Origin: Nocardia cyriacigeorgica
GTDB taxonomy: Bacteria > Actinomycetota > Actinomycetes > Mycobacteriales > Mycobacteriaceae
Direction: 5' to 3'
NCBI RefSeq assembly: GCF_010858045.1
Contig: NZ_JAAGVC010000020.1
Location: forward strand, 50,131 to 98,112
Length of the DNA stretch: 47,982 nt
Of this stretch, positions 17,691-25,613 are shown piece by piece. Position numbers and translations under genes: made by a program. The notes beneath the pieces were generated by a model, which did not search any database, was not told where the DNA came from, and worked only from the letters and a program-made list of their open reading frames with translations. How positions within the stretch are numbered: position 1 is the first letter of the stretch; the number at the start of each line of letters is the position of its first letter.

Positions 17691-18854
17691 ATGCGCAAGA
17701 CGCCTCTCGTCCTGTTCGCGGTACTGGCTGCCATCGCCACCGGTTGTTCCGGCGGCGACGCCGGAAACTCGGCCACCACGCGTCCGGTCGCCACCGAAGC
17801 GACCTCCGCGGCGACGCCGGGTGCCACCACGACCCGCGAGCGCGACTGCTCGGCCGACTATCTGGCGAAGTTCACCCCGCGCCAGAAGCTGGCCCAGCTG
17901 CTCACCGTCGGCGTGAACAGCACCGCCGACGCGCTGGCTGTGGTGCGTGATCACCAGGTCGGCGGCATCTTCATCGGCGGCTGGACCGATCAGTCGCTGC
18001 TGGCCGACGGCCAAGTCGAGCAGGTGAAGGCGGCGGCGAATGTGCCGCTGATGGTCACCATCGACGAAGAGGGCGGGCGGGTATCGCGGGTCAGCGACCT
18101 GATCGGCCCCGCACCCTCGGCGCGGCAGACCGCCGAGACGATGACCACCGAGGAGTTCTACACCACGACCCTGGAACGGGGTAAGGCGCTCAAAGACCTC
18201 GGCGTGACGGTGAATTTCGCGCCCGACGTCGACGTCAGCAGCCAGCCGGACAACTCCGTGATCGGCGACCGGTCCTTCTCCGATGATCCGATGGTCGTCA
18301 CCGAGTACGCCGGCGCCTACATCCGCGCGATGCGCGAGGTCGGGGTCGGCACGGTCATGAAGCATTTCCCCGGGCACGGCGCCGGTTCCGGCGATTCGCA
18401 TCTCGGCGCGGTACGCACCCCACCGCTGGATCAGTTGCAGAACCGCGATCTGGTGCCCTTCCGTGACCTGGTGGGTTCGGGCGCGGGTGTGATGGTCGGC
18501 CATCTGGACGTGCCCGGGCTGACGGCGCCGAACGTGCCCGCCAGCATCAGCCCGGCGGCGATGGAACTGCTGCGCAAGGGCACCGGTTACGGCGCGGCCC
18601 CCTTCGACGGCCCGATCTTCACCGATGATCTCGGCGGCATGGCGGCCATCACCGATCGCATGAGCATCCCGGAGGCGGTGGAGGCCTCGTTGGTGGCCGG
18701 TGCCGACAACGCGCTGTGGATCACCACCGATGCCGTTCCGCAGGTGCTCGACCGGCTCGAGCAGGCGGTGTGGAGCGGGCGGCTGCCCATCGCGCAGGTG
18801 GATGCGTCGGTATTGCGGATGGCGTGGTTCAAGGGTGCGCCATTGCACTGCTGA
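17691..18854 (+). CDS. lpqI: Lipoprotein beta-N-acetylglucosaminidase LpqI (GH3, NagZ-like)
   Basis: Removes N-acetylglucosamine from muropeptides during cell-wall recycling, anchored to the outer face of the membrane. The signal peptide ends in the lipobox IATGC with the lipidated Cys at residue 19, then a Thr/Ala linker. The GH3 catalytic domain shows VTIDEEGGRVSR, the KHFPGHGAGSGDSH motif carrying the His-Asp general acid/base pair of NagZ enzymes (about residues 223-236), and the nucleophile region PIFTDDLGG. At 387 aa it is almost the size of M. tuberculosis Rv0237, and the downstream TetR matches Rv0238. ATG 17691 is chosen because the signal peptide begins there. Confidence 0.93.
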   Translation: MRKTPLVLFAVLAAIATGCSGGDAGNSATTRPVATEATSAATPGATTTRERDCSADYLAKFTPRQKLAQLLTVGVNSTADALAVVRDHQVGGIFIGGWTDQSLLADGQVEQVKAAANVPLMVTIDEEGGRVSRVSDLIGPAPSARQTAETMTTEEFYTTTLERGKALKDLGVTVNFAPDVDVSSQPDNSVIGDRSFSDDPMVVTEYAGAYIRAMREVGVGTVMKHFPGHGAGSGDSHLGAVRTPPLDQLQNRDLVPFRDLVGSGAGVMVGHLDVPGLTAPNVPASISPAAMELLRKGTGYGAAPFDGPIFTDDLGGMAAITDRMSIPEAVEASLVAGADNALWITTDAVPQVLDRLEQAVWSGRLPIAQVDASVLRMAWFKGAPLHC

Positions 18855-18911
18855 GAGCCGCGCTGGGCACAACCCATTCTGAGCGACTGCCGGGCAAATC
18901 TGTCCAACAAG

Positions 18912-18931
18912 AACTTACCTTGGAGTAATAT
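18912..18931 (+). promoter_or_regulatory. TTAC-N6-GTAA operator with embedded -10, upstream of tetR
   Basis: Core TTACCTTGGAGTAA (18915-18928) is an inverted repeat. Its right half runs into TAATAT (18926-18931), an excellent -10 pointing at the TetR gene at 18961. The same core recurs between fabG4 and fadA2, twice before fadE5, and before the terminal crotonase gene. It is probably the autoregulatory operator of this TetR. Confidence 0.6.
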
Positions 18932-18945
18932 AGGGTGCTCACCCT
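18932..18945 (+). promoter_or_regulatory. Second inverted repeat in the tetR leader
   Basis: AGGGTG-CT-CACCCT is a perfect 6-bp-arm repeat placed between the -10 (ending 18931) and the ribosome binding site (AGGAGAG, 18951-18957). It covers the expected transcription start. It could be a further regulator site or a 5' hairpin in the mRNA. Confidence 0.4.
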
Positions 18946-18960
18946 GTAGTAGGAGAGCGG

Positions 18961-19560
18961 ATGGCGGGCGGAACGAAGCGACTTCCTCGGGCGGTTCGTG
19001 AGCAACAAATGCTCGACGCCGCCGTCGAGGTGTTCTCGCGTAAGGGTTTCCACGAGACCTCGATGGACGCCATCGCCGCCGAGGCCAAGATCTCCAAGCC
19101 GATGCTCTACCTCTACTACGGTTCCAAGGACGAACTGTTCCGCGCCTGCATCCAGCGCGAGGGCCTGCGCCTGATCGAATCCGTGGCACCGGCCGGGAAT
19201 CCGCTGCTGTCCCCGCACGAACAGCTGCGCACCGCACTGGAAGGCTTCCTCGGTTTCGTCGACCACAACCGGCATTCCTGGCAGGTGCTCTACCGCCAGG
19301 CCATCGGCCAGCAAGCCTTCGCCTCCGAAATCGAGAACGCCCGTGAGCGCGTCATCGAACTGACCGCCAAACTGCTCGAATCCAGCGCCAAACACGCCGA
19401 ACCCGGCACCGATTTCGACGTCGTCGCGGCGGCCGTGATCGGTGCGGGCGAGGCCATCGCCGACCGCGTCGCCACCGGGCGGATCGAAGTCTCCAAGGCC
19501 GTCGACCTGCTCGACGATCTGGCGTGGAGTGGTCTGGCGGGCCGCAAGAAGGCCGAATAA
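18961..19560 (+). CDS. TetR family transcriptional regulator (Rv0238-like)
   Basis: A 199-residue repressor with the N-terminal TetR helix-turn-helix: REQQMLDAAVEVFSRKGFHE, then SMDAIAAEAKISKPMLYLYY with the recognition helix, then GSKDELF. The ligand-binding C-terminal domain is helical; the ligand is unknown, though acyl-CoAs are common in such neighbourhoods. ATG 18961 has AGGAGAG 4-5 nt upstream. Position after lpqI and before htdX-fabG4 matches Rv0238. The palindromic operator over its own -10 recurs at fabG4/fadA2, fadE5 and the crotonase at 47.8 kb, so I infer it controls that fatty-acid set as well as itself. Confidence 0.9.
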   Translation: MAGGTKRLPRAVREQQMLDAAVEVFSRKGFHETSMDAIAAEAKISKPMLYLYYGSKDELFRACIQREGLRLIESVAPAGNPLLSPHEQLRTALEGFLGFVDHNRHSWQVLYRQAIGQQAFASEIENARERVIELTAKLLESSAKHAEPGTDFDVVAAAVIGAGEAIADRVATGRIEVSKAVDLLDDLAWSGLAGRKKAE

Positions 19561-19845
19561 CCCCGGTTTCGGCGAGCATCGGTTCGGCACGGGGATTCGG
19601 CCGCACTGACGTCTCGGTCGCATGCACTTCGGCGGGTGCGGTGTCAGTGCGAGCGGGTCGTGACTGCCGGCCCGAGCGACCACCGTGCGTACCGGCGCAG
19701 CGTCGGGAGCGTGAAGGCGATTTCTGTTCGCCACGGCGACGTTGGGGTGAGGGGGCCGGCGGAGTTGCCGCCCGGCGCGGCAGGTGCGAGAGTTCGATGC
19801 GTTCTACGGGGCCGGGGATTTCGGCAAGACTTGCGGAGGGGACAG

Positions 19846-21042
19846 TTGTTCGGGTTGCTGAAGCCGTGTGCGCACAGCGCGGCGAAGTACGGGGTGGATC
19901 CGGGGCAGTGGCAGGCGCATATGTGCGGACTGTGTCTCGGCCTGCGCGACGGGCACGGGCAACTGGCCCGCAGCGCTACCAATACCGACGCGATCGTGTT
20001 GAGCATGCTCACCGAGGCACAGCTCGAAGGGCGGGCGCAGCGGACCACCGCCGGTCCGTGCGCGCTGCGCGGTATGCGACGCGCACAGGTCGCGACGGCC
20101 GATTCGAAGGGGATCATGCTGGCCTCGACGGCGTCACTGCTGTTGGGGGCGGCCAAGATTCGCGACCATGTCGATGACGGTGACAGCCCCGCGCTGACCC
20201 GCCGCCCGATGGCGAAGATGTCGAGCCGCTGGGCCGACGCCGCCCGCCGCCAGGCCCGGCTGATCGGGTTCGATGTGGAACCGCTCGTGGCGGCACTTGA
20301 TTCGCAATCCGATCGTGAACGCCGCGCCCACCTGCTCTCCCTCGACGAGCTGACCGAGCCGAGCCGGATGTGCGCAGCGGAATTCTTCGCCCATTCGGCG
20401 GTGCTCGCCGACCGGCCGGACAATATCGCGGCACTGCGCGAGGCGGGCGGCCACTTCGGCCGGATCGCCCATCTCGCAGACGCGATCGAGGATTTCGACG
20501 CCGATCGCGAACGCGGGAGATTCAACCCGCTCGCCGCCACCGGCACCGGCATGCCGCAAGCGTATGAGTTGCTGCATCAATCGGATTCGCGGCTGCGCGC
20601 GGCGCTGGCGTCCACCGACCTCGCCGACGAGCCCGCCGTCCGGTGGATGCTGCTCGATCCGCTACGGGCACTGGTGCGCCGCATCGGAGGCGGGGTAGGT
20701 GTGTTGGCCGCTCACGCCTGCTCGGTGCCGCGGCAAGAGTCCGAGCCGCGCGCCGGGGCACGGGCGCAGCGCACCCGCCATCGCCCGCCGACCCGCCGCC
20801 CGGGCATCGGCGAGGCGCTCACCATCGTGCTCGGCGTCTACTGCACCGGCTACGCATGCTGTGCCGACCACACCAGCCCGTGCAGCGGTGAACAGAAAGA
20901 AGCCTGGTGGAAGAACAACCTCGGCAACTGCTGTGACGGCGCCGAATGCTGCTCGAACTGCGGCAGCTGCTGCGGTGGGGGCGAAGGCGGGGGCGGATGT
21001 TGCGATGGGTGCTGCTGCGACGGATGCGGTTGCGACTGCTGA
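19846..21042 (+). CDS. DUF5685 family protein with cysteine-rich C-terminal tail
   Basis: A 398-residue protein matching DUF5685 (opening MFGLLKPCAHS, then HMCGLCLGLRDGHGQLAR). Function unknown. The TTG at 19846 is the start: GGAGGGG (19835-19841) sits 4-5 nt before it and family similarity begins there; an ATG further up at 19636 adds unrelated sequence. N-terminal cysteines (8, 27, 30) may bind metal. Two aspartate-rich helices, KIRDHVDDGD (about 104-113) and DAIEDFDADRERGRFNPL (212-229), recall the metal-binding helices of isoprenoid-synthase folds. Residues 333-398 hold 19 cysteines in CC, CCC and CGC clusters with glycine, a likely metal-binding or modified tail. I do not recall it in the M. 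tuberculosis block. Confidence 0.8.
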   Translation: MFGLLKPCAHSAAKYGVDPGQWQAHMCGLCLGLRDGHGQLARSATNTDAIVLSMLTEAQLEGRAQRTTAGPCALRGMRRAQVATADSKGIMLASTASLLLGAAKIRDHVDDGDSPALTRRPMAKMSSRWADAARRQARLIGFDVEPLVAALDSQSDRERRAHLLSLDELTEPSRMCAAEFFAHSAVLADRPDNIAALREAGGHFGRIAHLADAIEDFDADRERGRFNPLAATGTGMPQAYELLHQSDSRLRAALASTDLADEPAVRWMLLDPLRALVRRIGGGVGVLAAHACSVPRQESEPRAGARAQRTRHRPPTRRPGIGEALTIVLGVYCTGYACCADHTSPCSGEQKEAWWKNNLGNCCDGAECCSNCGSCCGGGEGGGGCCDGCCCDGCGCDC

Positions 21043-21063
21043 ACCGCAGCGCACGCATGGAAA

Positions 21064-21093
21064 GAGCCGCGCACCCCGAAAGATGCGCGGCTC
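21064..21093. terminator. Bidirectional hairpin between DUF5685 and htdX
   Basis: Arms GAGCCGCGCA and TGCGCGGCTC (10 bp, perfect) around a 10-nt loop, in the 69-bp gap between convergent genes. No U-run of note. Confidence 0.65.
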
Positions 21094-21111
21094 CCATCGA
21101 GTCCATCCGAT

Positions 21112-21981
21112 TCAGCGCAGGGTGGCCGTCAGATGCGGATACCCCTTCTTCGGGTGCCGCAGCGCCAGATCCCAGCCGCCGTCGGCCTGATCGGCGTACA
21201 GGTTCACCGTCGACGGCAGGAAGATCGGCTTGCCGAACTTCACCGAGTAGGTGACCTGCTCTGGAATCCGGCCCTCGATCGAGCCGAGAACCGTTGCCGC
21301 CGACCACATGCCGTGCGCGATCGGCTTCGGGAAACCGAACGCCTTGGCGCCGAGAGCGGAGGTGTGGATCGGGTTGTGGTCGCCGGAGGCGGCCGCGTAC
21401 CGGGTGATCGTCGGCTGATCCACCCGCAGGGTGCGCAGCGGGGGCGGCGGCACCTCGTCGGGTTTGGGTTCGGGCTTGGGCCCACCCGAGAGCGAGGTGC
21501 GCTGCTGGTGCAGGAAGGTGGTGACCTGACGCCACACCAGCTCGCGGCCCACCCGGATCTCGCTGATCGCGTCGACCAGCAGACCCTTCGGGTGCTCGCG
21601 CAGATTCTCGATATGGGCGGTGATGTCGAGCGGTTCGCTGACCGAGATCTCGCGGGTGCGTTCGATGACGTTCTCCGCGTGCACCGCGCCCACCGCGACG
21701 AACGGGAAGTCGCGCTGCACCACCAGCTGCATCACCACCGGGAAGGTGAGGATGAACGGGTAGGTCAGCGGCAGCGAATCACCGAACCGCAGGCCCGTCG
21801 CCCGGCAGTAGGCCGCCAGGTGATCGGGGTCGACCCGCACGCCGTCGAGCTTGATCTCGCGGTCGGGCAGCGTCGGTTTACGCGCCGAGACCAGCGGCAG
21901 CGGCACCGAGCCGAGCGCGGCCTTCAGATACAGCTTGCCGTTCTTCGGCGGCTCGGTGAGAGTGATGGTCTCGGTCATCAT
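21112..21981 (-). CDS. htdX: (3R)-hydroxyacyl-ACP/CoA dehydratase HtdX (double hotdog)
   Basis: Dehydrates (3R)-hydroxyacyl thioesters to trans-2-enoyl thioesters, partner to the FabG4 reductase in fatty acid synthesis or its reversal. The 289 residues form an N-terminal hotdog without a hydratase motif and a C-terminal MaoC-like hotdog with RYAAASGDHNPIHT, which carries the catalytic Asp and His (about residues 195-202), then FPKPIAHGMWS. Its ATG at 21981 overlaps the TGA of fabG4 (ATGA), so the two are translationally coupled, as in M. tuberculosis Rv0242c-Rv0241c. A second in-frame ATG follows immediately. It ends at a hairpin shared with the convergent DUF5685 gene. Confidence 0.92.
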   Translation of the reverse strand: MMTETITLTEPPKNGKLYLKAALGSVPLPLVSARKPTLPDREIKLDGVRVDPDHLAAYCRATGLRFGDSLPLTYPFILTFPVVMQLVVQRDFPFVAVGAVHAENVIERTREISVSEPLDITAHIENLREHPKGLLVDAISEIRVGRELVWRQVTTFLHQQRTSLSGGPKPEPKPDEVPPPPLRTLRVDQPTITRYAAASGDHNPIHTSALGAKAFGFPKPIAHGMWSAATVLGSIEGRIPEQVTYSVKFGKPIFLPSTVNLYADQADGGWDLALRHPKKGYPHLTATLR

Positions 21982-23333
21982 GCTCCGATCAGGCTCTGAC
22001 CGCAGACGCGAACCACGTTGCCGTTCACCGCGTTCGACGCCGGGCTGGCGAAGAAGGCGATGGTCTCGGCCACGTCCACGGTCTGGCCGCCCTGCAGCAG
22101 CGAGCTCATCAGCCGGCCGGCTTCGCGGGTGGCCAGCGGGATGGCGGCGGTCATCGCGGTCTCGATGAAACCGGGTGCGACGGCGTTGATGGTGATGCCC
22201 TTCTCGGCCAGCTTCGGCGCCTCGGCGTTCACCATGCCGATGACACCGGCCTTGGACGCGCCGTAGTTGGTCTGGCCGCGGTTACCGGCGATACCGGCGA
22301 TGGAGGACACGTCGATGACGCGGCCACCGGCCCGCAGCGCGCCGGAGGACACCAGGCCCTCGGTGATGCGGTGCGGCGCGGCCAGATTGACGTTGAGGAC
22401 CGAGTTCCAGCGGCCTTCGTCCATGTTGGCCAGCAGCTTGTCGCGGGTGATGCCGGCGTTGTGCACGATGATGTCGATGCCGCCGAAGCGTTCGGTGGCG
22501 AATTCGGCCAGCTTCTGCGCGGCGTCGGGGGCGGTGACGTCGAGCGCGAGCGCGGTGCCGCCGACCTTGTTCGCCGTCTCCGACAGCGCTTCACCGGCGG
22601 CCGGGATGTCGGCGACGATCACCTGGGCGCCGTCGCGGGCGAAGACCTCGGCGATGGTGGCGCCGATGCCGCGGGCGGCGCCGGTGACCACGGCGACCTT
22701 GCCCTCGAGCGGGCGGTCCCAGCTGGTGGGGGCGACGGCGTCGTCCTTGCCGACCCGGATCACCTGGCCGTCGACGAACGCCGACTTGGCCGAGAGCAGG
22801 AACCGCAGCGTGGATTCCAGGCCGGTGGCGGCGGCGGAGGCCTCCGGGTGCAGGTACACCAGCTGGGCGGTGGCGCCGCGCAGCAGTTCCTTGGCGACGC
22901 TGCGGGTGAAGCCCTCGAGCGCGCGCTGGGCGATCTGCTCGTCGACACTGGAAGCCAGTTCCGGCGTGGTGCCGATGACGACGACGCGGCCGGAGGCGGC
23001 GATGCTGCGCATGGCCGGCTGGAAGAACTCGAACAGCTGCGAGAGGTCCTCGATGGTGCCGATGCCGGTGGCGTCGAAGACCAGCGCGCCGTACTTGGTG
23101 CCCTGGCTGGGGGCGTCGGCGAAGGTGTAGTCGGTGAGCAGGGCGCGGATCGGTTCGGCGACCCGGCCCTTACCGCCCAGCAGCACCGGGCCCGGCAGTG
23201 CGGGCTCACCCTTGACGTAGCGCCGCAGGGTCTCCGGCTGCGGCAGGCCCAGCTTGCTCGCCAGGAAGGCGCCGGGGGCGGAATGGACGAACGATCCGTA
23301 GAGGTTGGGTGCACCCTTGCTCTTGGCTGCCAC
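21978..23333 (-). CDS. fabG4: 3-oxoacyl-thioester reductase FabG4
   Basis: An NAD(H)-linked high-molecular-weight FabG that interconverts 3-oxoacyl- and 3-hydroxyacyl-CoA/ACP. The N-terminal half is a flavodoxin-like domain (GAFLASKLGLPQPETLRRYV, ending near residue 200). The C-terminal half is a classical SDR: VTGAARGIGATIAEVF binds the cofactor, NNAG-like HNAGITRDKLLANM follows, and the catalytic Ser-Tyr-Lys lies in VSSIAGIAGNRGQTNYGASK. At 451 aa it is the size of M. tuberculosis Rv0242c (454). GTG 23333 has AAGGTGGG upstream; an open frame continues to 23483 but runs into the operator. It is divergent from fadA2 and shares with it a palindromic operator. Confidence 0.93.
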   Translation of the reverse strand: MAAKSKGAPNLYGSFVHSAPGAFLASKLGLPQPETLRRYVKGEPALPGPVLLGGKGRVAEPIRALLTDYTFADAPSQGTKYGALVFDATGIGTIEDLSQLFEFFQPAMRSIAASGRVVVIGTTPELASSVDEQIAQRALEGFTRSVAKELLRGATAQLVYLHPEASAAATGLESTLRFLLSAKSAFVDGQVIRVGKDDAVAPTSWDRPLEGKVAVVTGAARGIGATIAEVFARDGAQVIVADIPAAGEALSETANKVGGTALALDVTAPDAAQKLAEFATERFGGIDIIVHNAGITRDKLLANMDEGRWNSVLNVNLAAPHRITEGLVSSGALRAGGRVIDVSSIAGIAGNRGQTNYGASKAGVIGMVNAEAPKLAEKGITINAVAPGFIETAMTAAIPLATREAGRLMSSLLQGGQTVDVAETIAFFASPASNAVNGNVVRVCGQSLIGA

Positions 23334-23481
23334 GATTCCCACCTTTTCTGTGCTCGATGTCTTGGATGTCGGTGCGTCCCCCTGTTTGCGCTCGCAACAC
23401 TCCATAGGCTGCCTGACCAGCGGCGCAGGCATCGCCCGTGAGGTGCGCGAGCGCACAATTGCGGGGTGCGGTATCGACAAC

Positions 23482-23503
23482 AAACTTACTCCAGAGTAAG
23501 TTT
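23482..23503. promoter_or_regulatory. Perfect 22-bp operator shared by divergent fabG4 and fadA2
   Basis: Arms AAACTTACTC (23482-23491) and GAGTAAGTTT (23494-23503) are exact reverse complements around CA. The core is TTACTCCAGAGTAA. Each arm contains TAAGTT, a TANNNT -10, so one site holds -10 elements facing fadA2 (23497-23502) and fabG4 (23488-23483). A dimer bound here would block both promoters. Confidence 0.7.
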
Positions 23504-23603
23504 AATGTAAACCGATTGCGACCGGGCGCCGAACCGTGTGGAGGGGTTCCGCACCAGCGTCCGGGGCGCGGCGGAAGATCCCGACGAGACCTTGGAGACT
23601 CGA

Positions 23604-24926
23604 GTGACTAGCAAAGCCCGTTCGACGAAGAGCACGGCCACCACCACCAAGCAGCCGCGTCCGGTCGCGATCGTTGGCGGTAACCGGATCCCGTTCGCTC
23701 GTTCCGACAAGGCGTACGCCCACGCCTCCAACCAGGACATGTTTACCGCCGCCCTGGACGGCCTGGTCAGCCGCTTCGGCCTGCAGGGCGAGCGCCTCGG
23801 CATGGTCGTCGGCGGCGCGGTGCTCAAGCGGGTCGGCGAGCACGGCATGATCCGCGAGAGCGTGCTCGGCAGCAAGCTCAGCCCCTACACCCCCGCGCAC
23901 GACCTGCAGCTGGCCTGTGGCACCGGCCTGCAGGCCATCGTCACCGTGGGTGACGCCATCGCGGCGGGCCGCATCGACGCCGGCGTCGGCGGCGGCACCG
24001 ACACCACCTCCGATGCGCCGATCGGCGTCAGCGAGGGCATGCGCGAATGGATGCTCGACGCCAACCGCGCCAAGACCAACAAGGACCGCCTGAAGCTGGT
24101 CGGCCAGCTGCGCCCGAGCATGCTCGGCATCGAGATCCCGCGCAACGCCGAACCGCGCACCGGCCTGTCGATGGGTGAGCACGCCGCCATCACCGCCAAG
24201 GAATTCGGCATCGCCCGCGAGGCCCAGGACGAGCTGGCCTACCTGTCGCACAAGAACATGGCCGCCGCCTACGATCGCGGCTTCTTCGACGATCTGATCA
24301 CCCCGTTCCTCGGGCTGACCCGCGATGACAACCTGCGCCCCAACTCCTCGATCGAGAAGCTGGCCACCCTGAAGCCGGTCTTCGGCGTCAAGGCCGGTGA
24401 CGCGACGATGACCGCGGGTAACTCCACCCCGCTCACCGACGGTGCCTCCGCGGTGCTGCTGTCCAGCGACGAATGGGCCGCCGAGCGCAACCTGCCGGTG
24501 CTCGCGCACCTGGTGGATTCCGAGGTCGCCGCCGTCGATTACATCCACGGCCCGGACGGGCTGCTGATGGCGCCCACCTACGCGGTGCCGCGCATGCTCG
24601 CCCGCAACGGCCTGACCCTGCAGGATTTCGATTACTACGAGATCCACGAGGCCTTCGCCTCGGTCGTGCTGGCCACCCTGCAGGCCTGGGAGTCCGACCA
24701 GTACTGCAAGGAGCGCCTCGGCCTGGACGGCGCGCTCGGCTCGATCGACCGCAGCAAGCTCAACGTCAACGGTTCCTCGCTGGCCGCGGGCCACCCGTTC
24801 GCCGCCACCGGCGGCCGCATCGTGGCTTCCACCGCGAAGATGCTGGCCGAGAAGGGTTCCGGCCGCGCGCTCATCTCCATCTGCGCCGCGGGTGGGCAGG
24901 GCGTCGTCGCGATCCTGGAGCGCTGA
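23604..24926 (+). CDS. fadA2: Acetyl-CoA acetyltransferase FadA2 (thiolase)
   Basis: Thiolytic cleavage of 3-oxoacyl-CoA, the last step of beta-oxidation, or the reverse condensation. The nucleophile cysteine is in QLACGTGLQA (about residue 105), the His in YEIHEAFASV, and the second Cys in SICAAGGQGVV, with GHPFAATGGR between them: the complete thiolase triad set. GTG 23604 has GGAG 6-7 nt upstream and gives 440 residues, the same as M. tuberculosis Rv0243. An upstream in-frame ATG at 23538 would add 22 residues without family similarity. It is divergent from fabG4-htdX and ends at a stem-loop with TTTT. Confidence 0.94.
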   Translation: MTSKARSTKSTATTTKQPRPVAIVGGNRIPFARSDKAYAHASNQDMFTAALDGLVSRFGLQGERLGMVVGGAVLKRVGEHGMIRESVLGSKLSPYTPAHDLQLACGTGLQAIVTVGDAIAAGRIDAGVGGGTDTTSDAPIGVSEGMREWMLDANRAKTNKDRLKLVGQLRPSMLGIEIPRNAEPRTGLSMGEHAAITAKEFGIAREAQDELAYLSHKNMAAAYDRGFFDDLITPFLGLTRDDNLRPNSSIEKLATLKPVFGVKAGDATMTAGNSTPLTDGASAVLLSSDEWAAERNLPVLAHLVDSEVAAVDYIHGPDGLLMAPTYAVPRMLARNGLTLQDFDYYEIHEAFASVVLATLQAWESDQYCKERLGLDGALGSIDRSKLNVNGSSLAAGHPFAATGGRIVASTAKMLAEKGSGRALISICAAGGQGVVAILER

Positions 24927-24956
24927 TCCGCTCCGCGTTCGCGCATCCGATCTGAG

Positions 24957-24993
24957 GGGTGGCATCCGGTGGTACGCCGGGTGCCACCCTTTT
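24957..24993 (+). terminator. Intrinsic terminator after fadA2
   Basis: GGGTGGCA (24957-24964) pairs with TGCCACCC (24982-24989), extended by CCGG/CCGG inside, and is followed by TTTT (24990-24993). It starts 30 bp past the fadA2 stop. Confidence 0.75.
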
Positions 24994-25613
24994 CGGTTAC
25001 CGGGACCGGCGCGGCGAAGCTGCCCGCGGGACTCGGCGTGTGCGCCGGTGGCGCAGGGAGGCGACGCGCGGGCTCAGCGCCCTCGACTCCACCAGCTCCG
25101 GCTCGGGCGGTTCGGCGCGCGGCGGGTTGAACGGCGTCCCCAGGCCGACGATGACCGGGTAGACGAACCGGCGGTACTCGTCGATCAAGTCCTCGGTGAT
25201 GGCGGCCGCGGCGAGCGTTGCCCCGTCTCGGGACCAGGCGGCGCATTCGCGATAGACCAACCCGGCGTTACTGTTCTGTGATCTTTCGCATCGCTTTCCT
25301 GGGAAATTCGAGCGGTAGATGTCGCGCTCCAAGGCAGATAGTCCGCCGGTCACCGGGCAATCTCCGCTCGATTCCGTCGATTCCGCGCACGGCGGCCGCG
25401 GGGCGTGGCAGGGTTGATTTTGCCGGTCAGGGTGTGTTTACCTGCTCGTAACCTGCTGGGCTGTCGGGGCCGGGTGGAGATCGATCGGTGTTTCGGCATC
25501 CGAGCCGGTCTGTTCGGAATGTGGCTATCCGCGGGAAATGTGCTGTCACACCGCGCATTTCTTGAATTCGAGGTCAAGAAATCGAGCGTGCGGAGAGGAA
25601 GGCTGAACGGCTG
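24994..25613. other. Region between fadA2 and the secreted-protein cassette
   Basis: Apart from the dihydrofolate-reductase-like remnant on the minus strand, I see no gene. The A+T content rises between about 25300 and 25610 (for example TTTCTTGAATTCGAGGTCAA at 25559-25578), which fits a promoter region for the secreted cassette starting at 25614 and possibly the boundary of an inserted segment. Confidence 0.4.
24997..25353 (-). pseudogene. Remnant of a RibD/dihydrofolate-reductase-like protein
   Basis: The frame encodes GATLAAAAITEDLIDEYRRF followed by VYPVIVGLGTPFNPP, then ELVESRALSPRVASLRHRR (about 25224-25039). This is the C-terminal half of RibD_C/dihydrofolate-reductase-like proteins, whose usual order is G-[AS]-x-L, LVDEYRLFVxPVVLGxGTPF and LVExRxF. 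The N-terminal two thirds, including the nucleotide-binding part, are absent: residues upstream of the match (to 25353) do not resemble the family. Length about 60 matched residues against about 180 normally. I read it as a decayed gene; a very short intact protein is unlikely. Confidence 0.6.
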
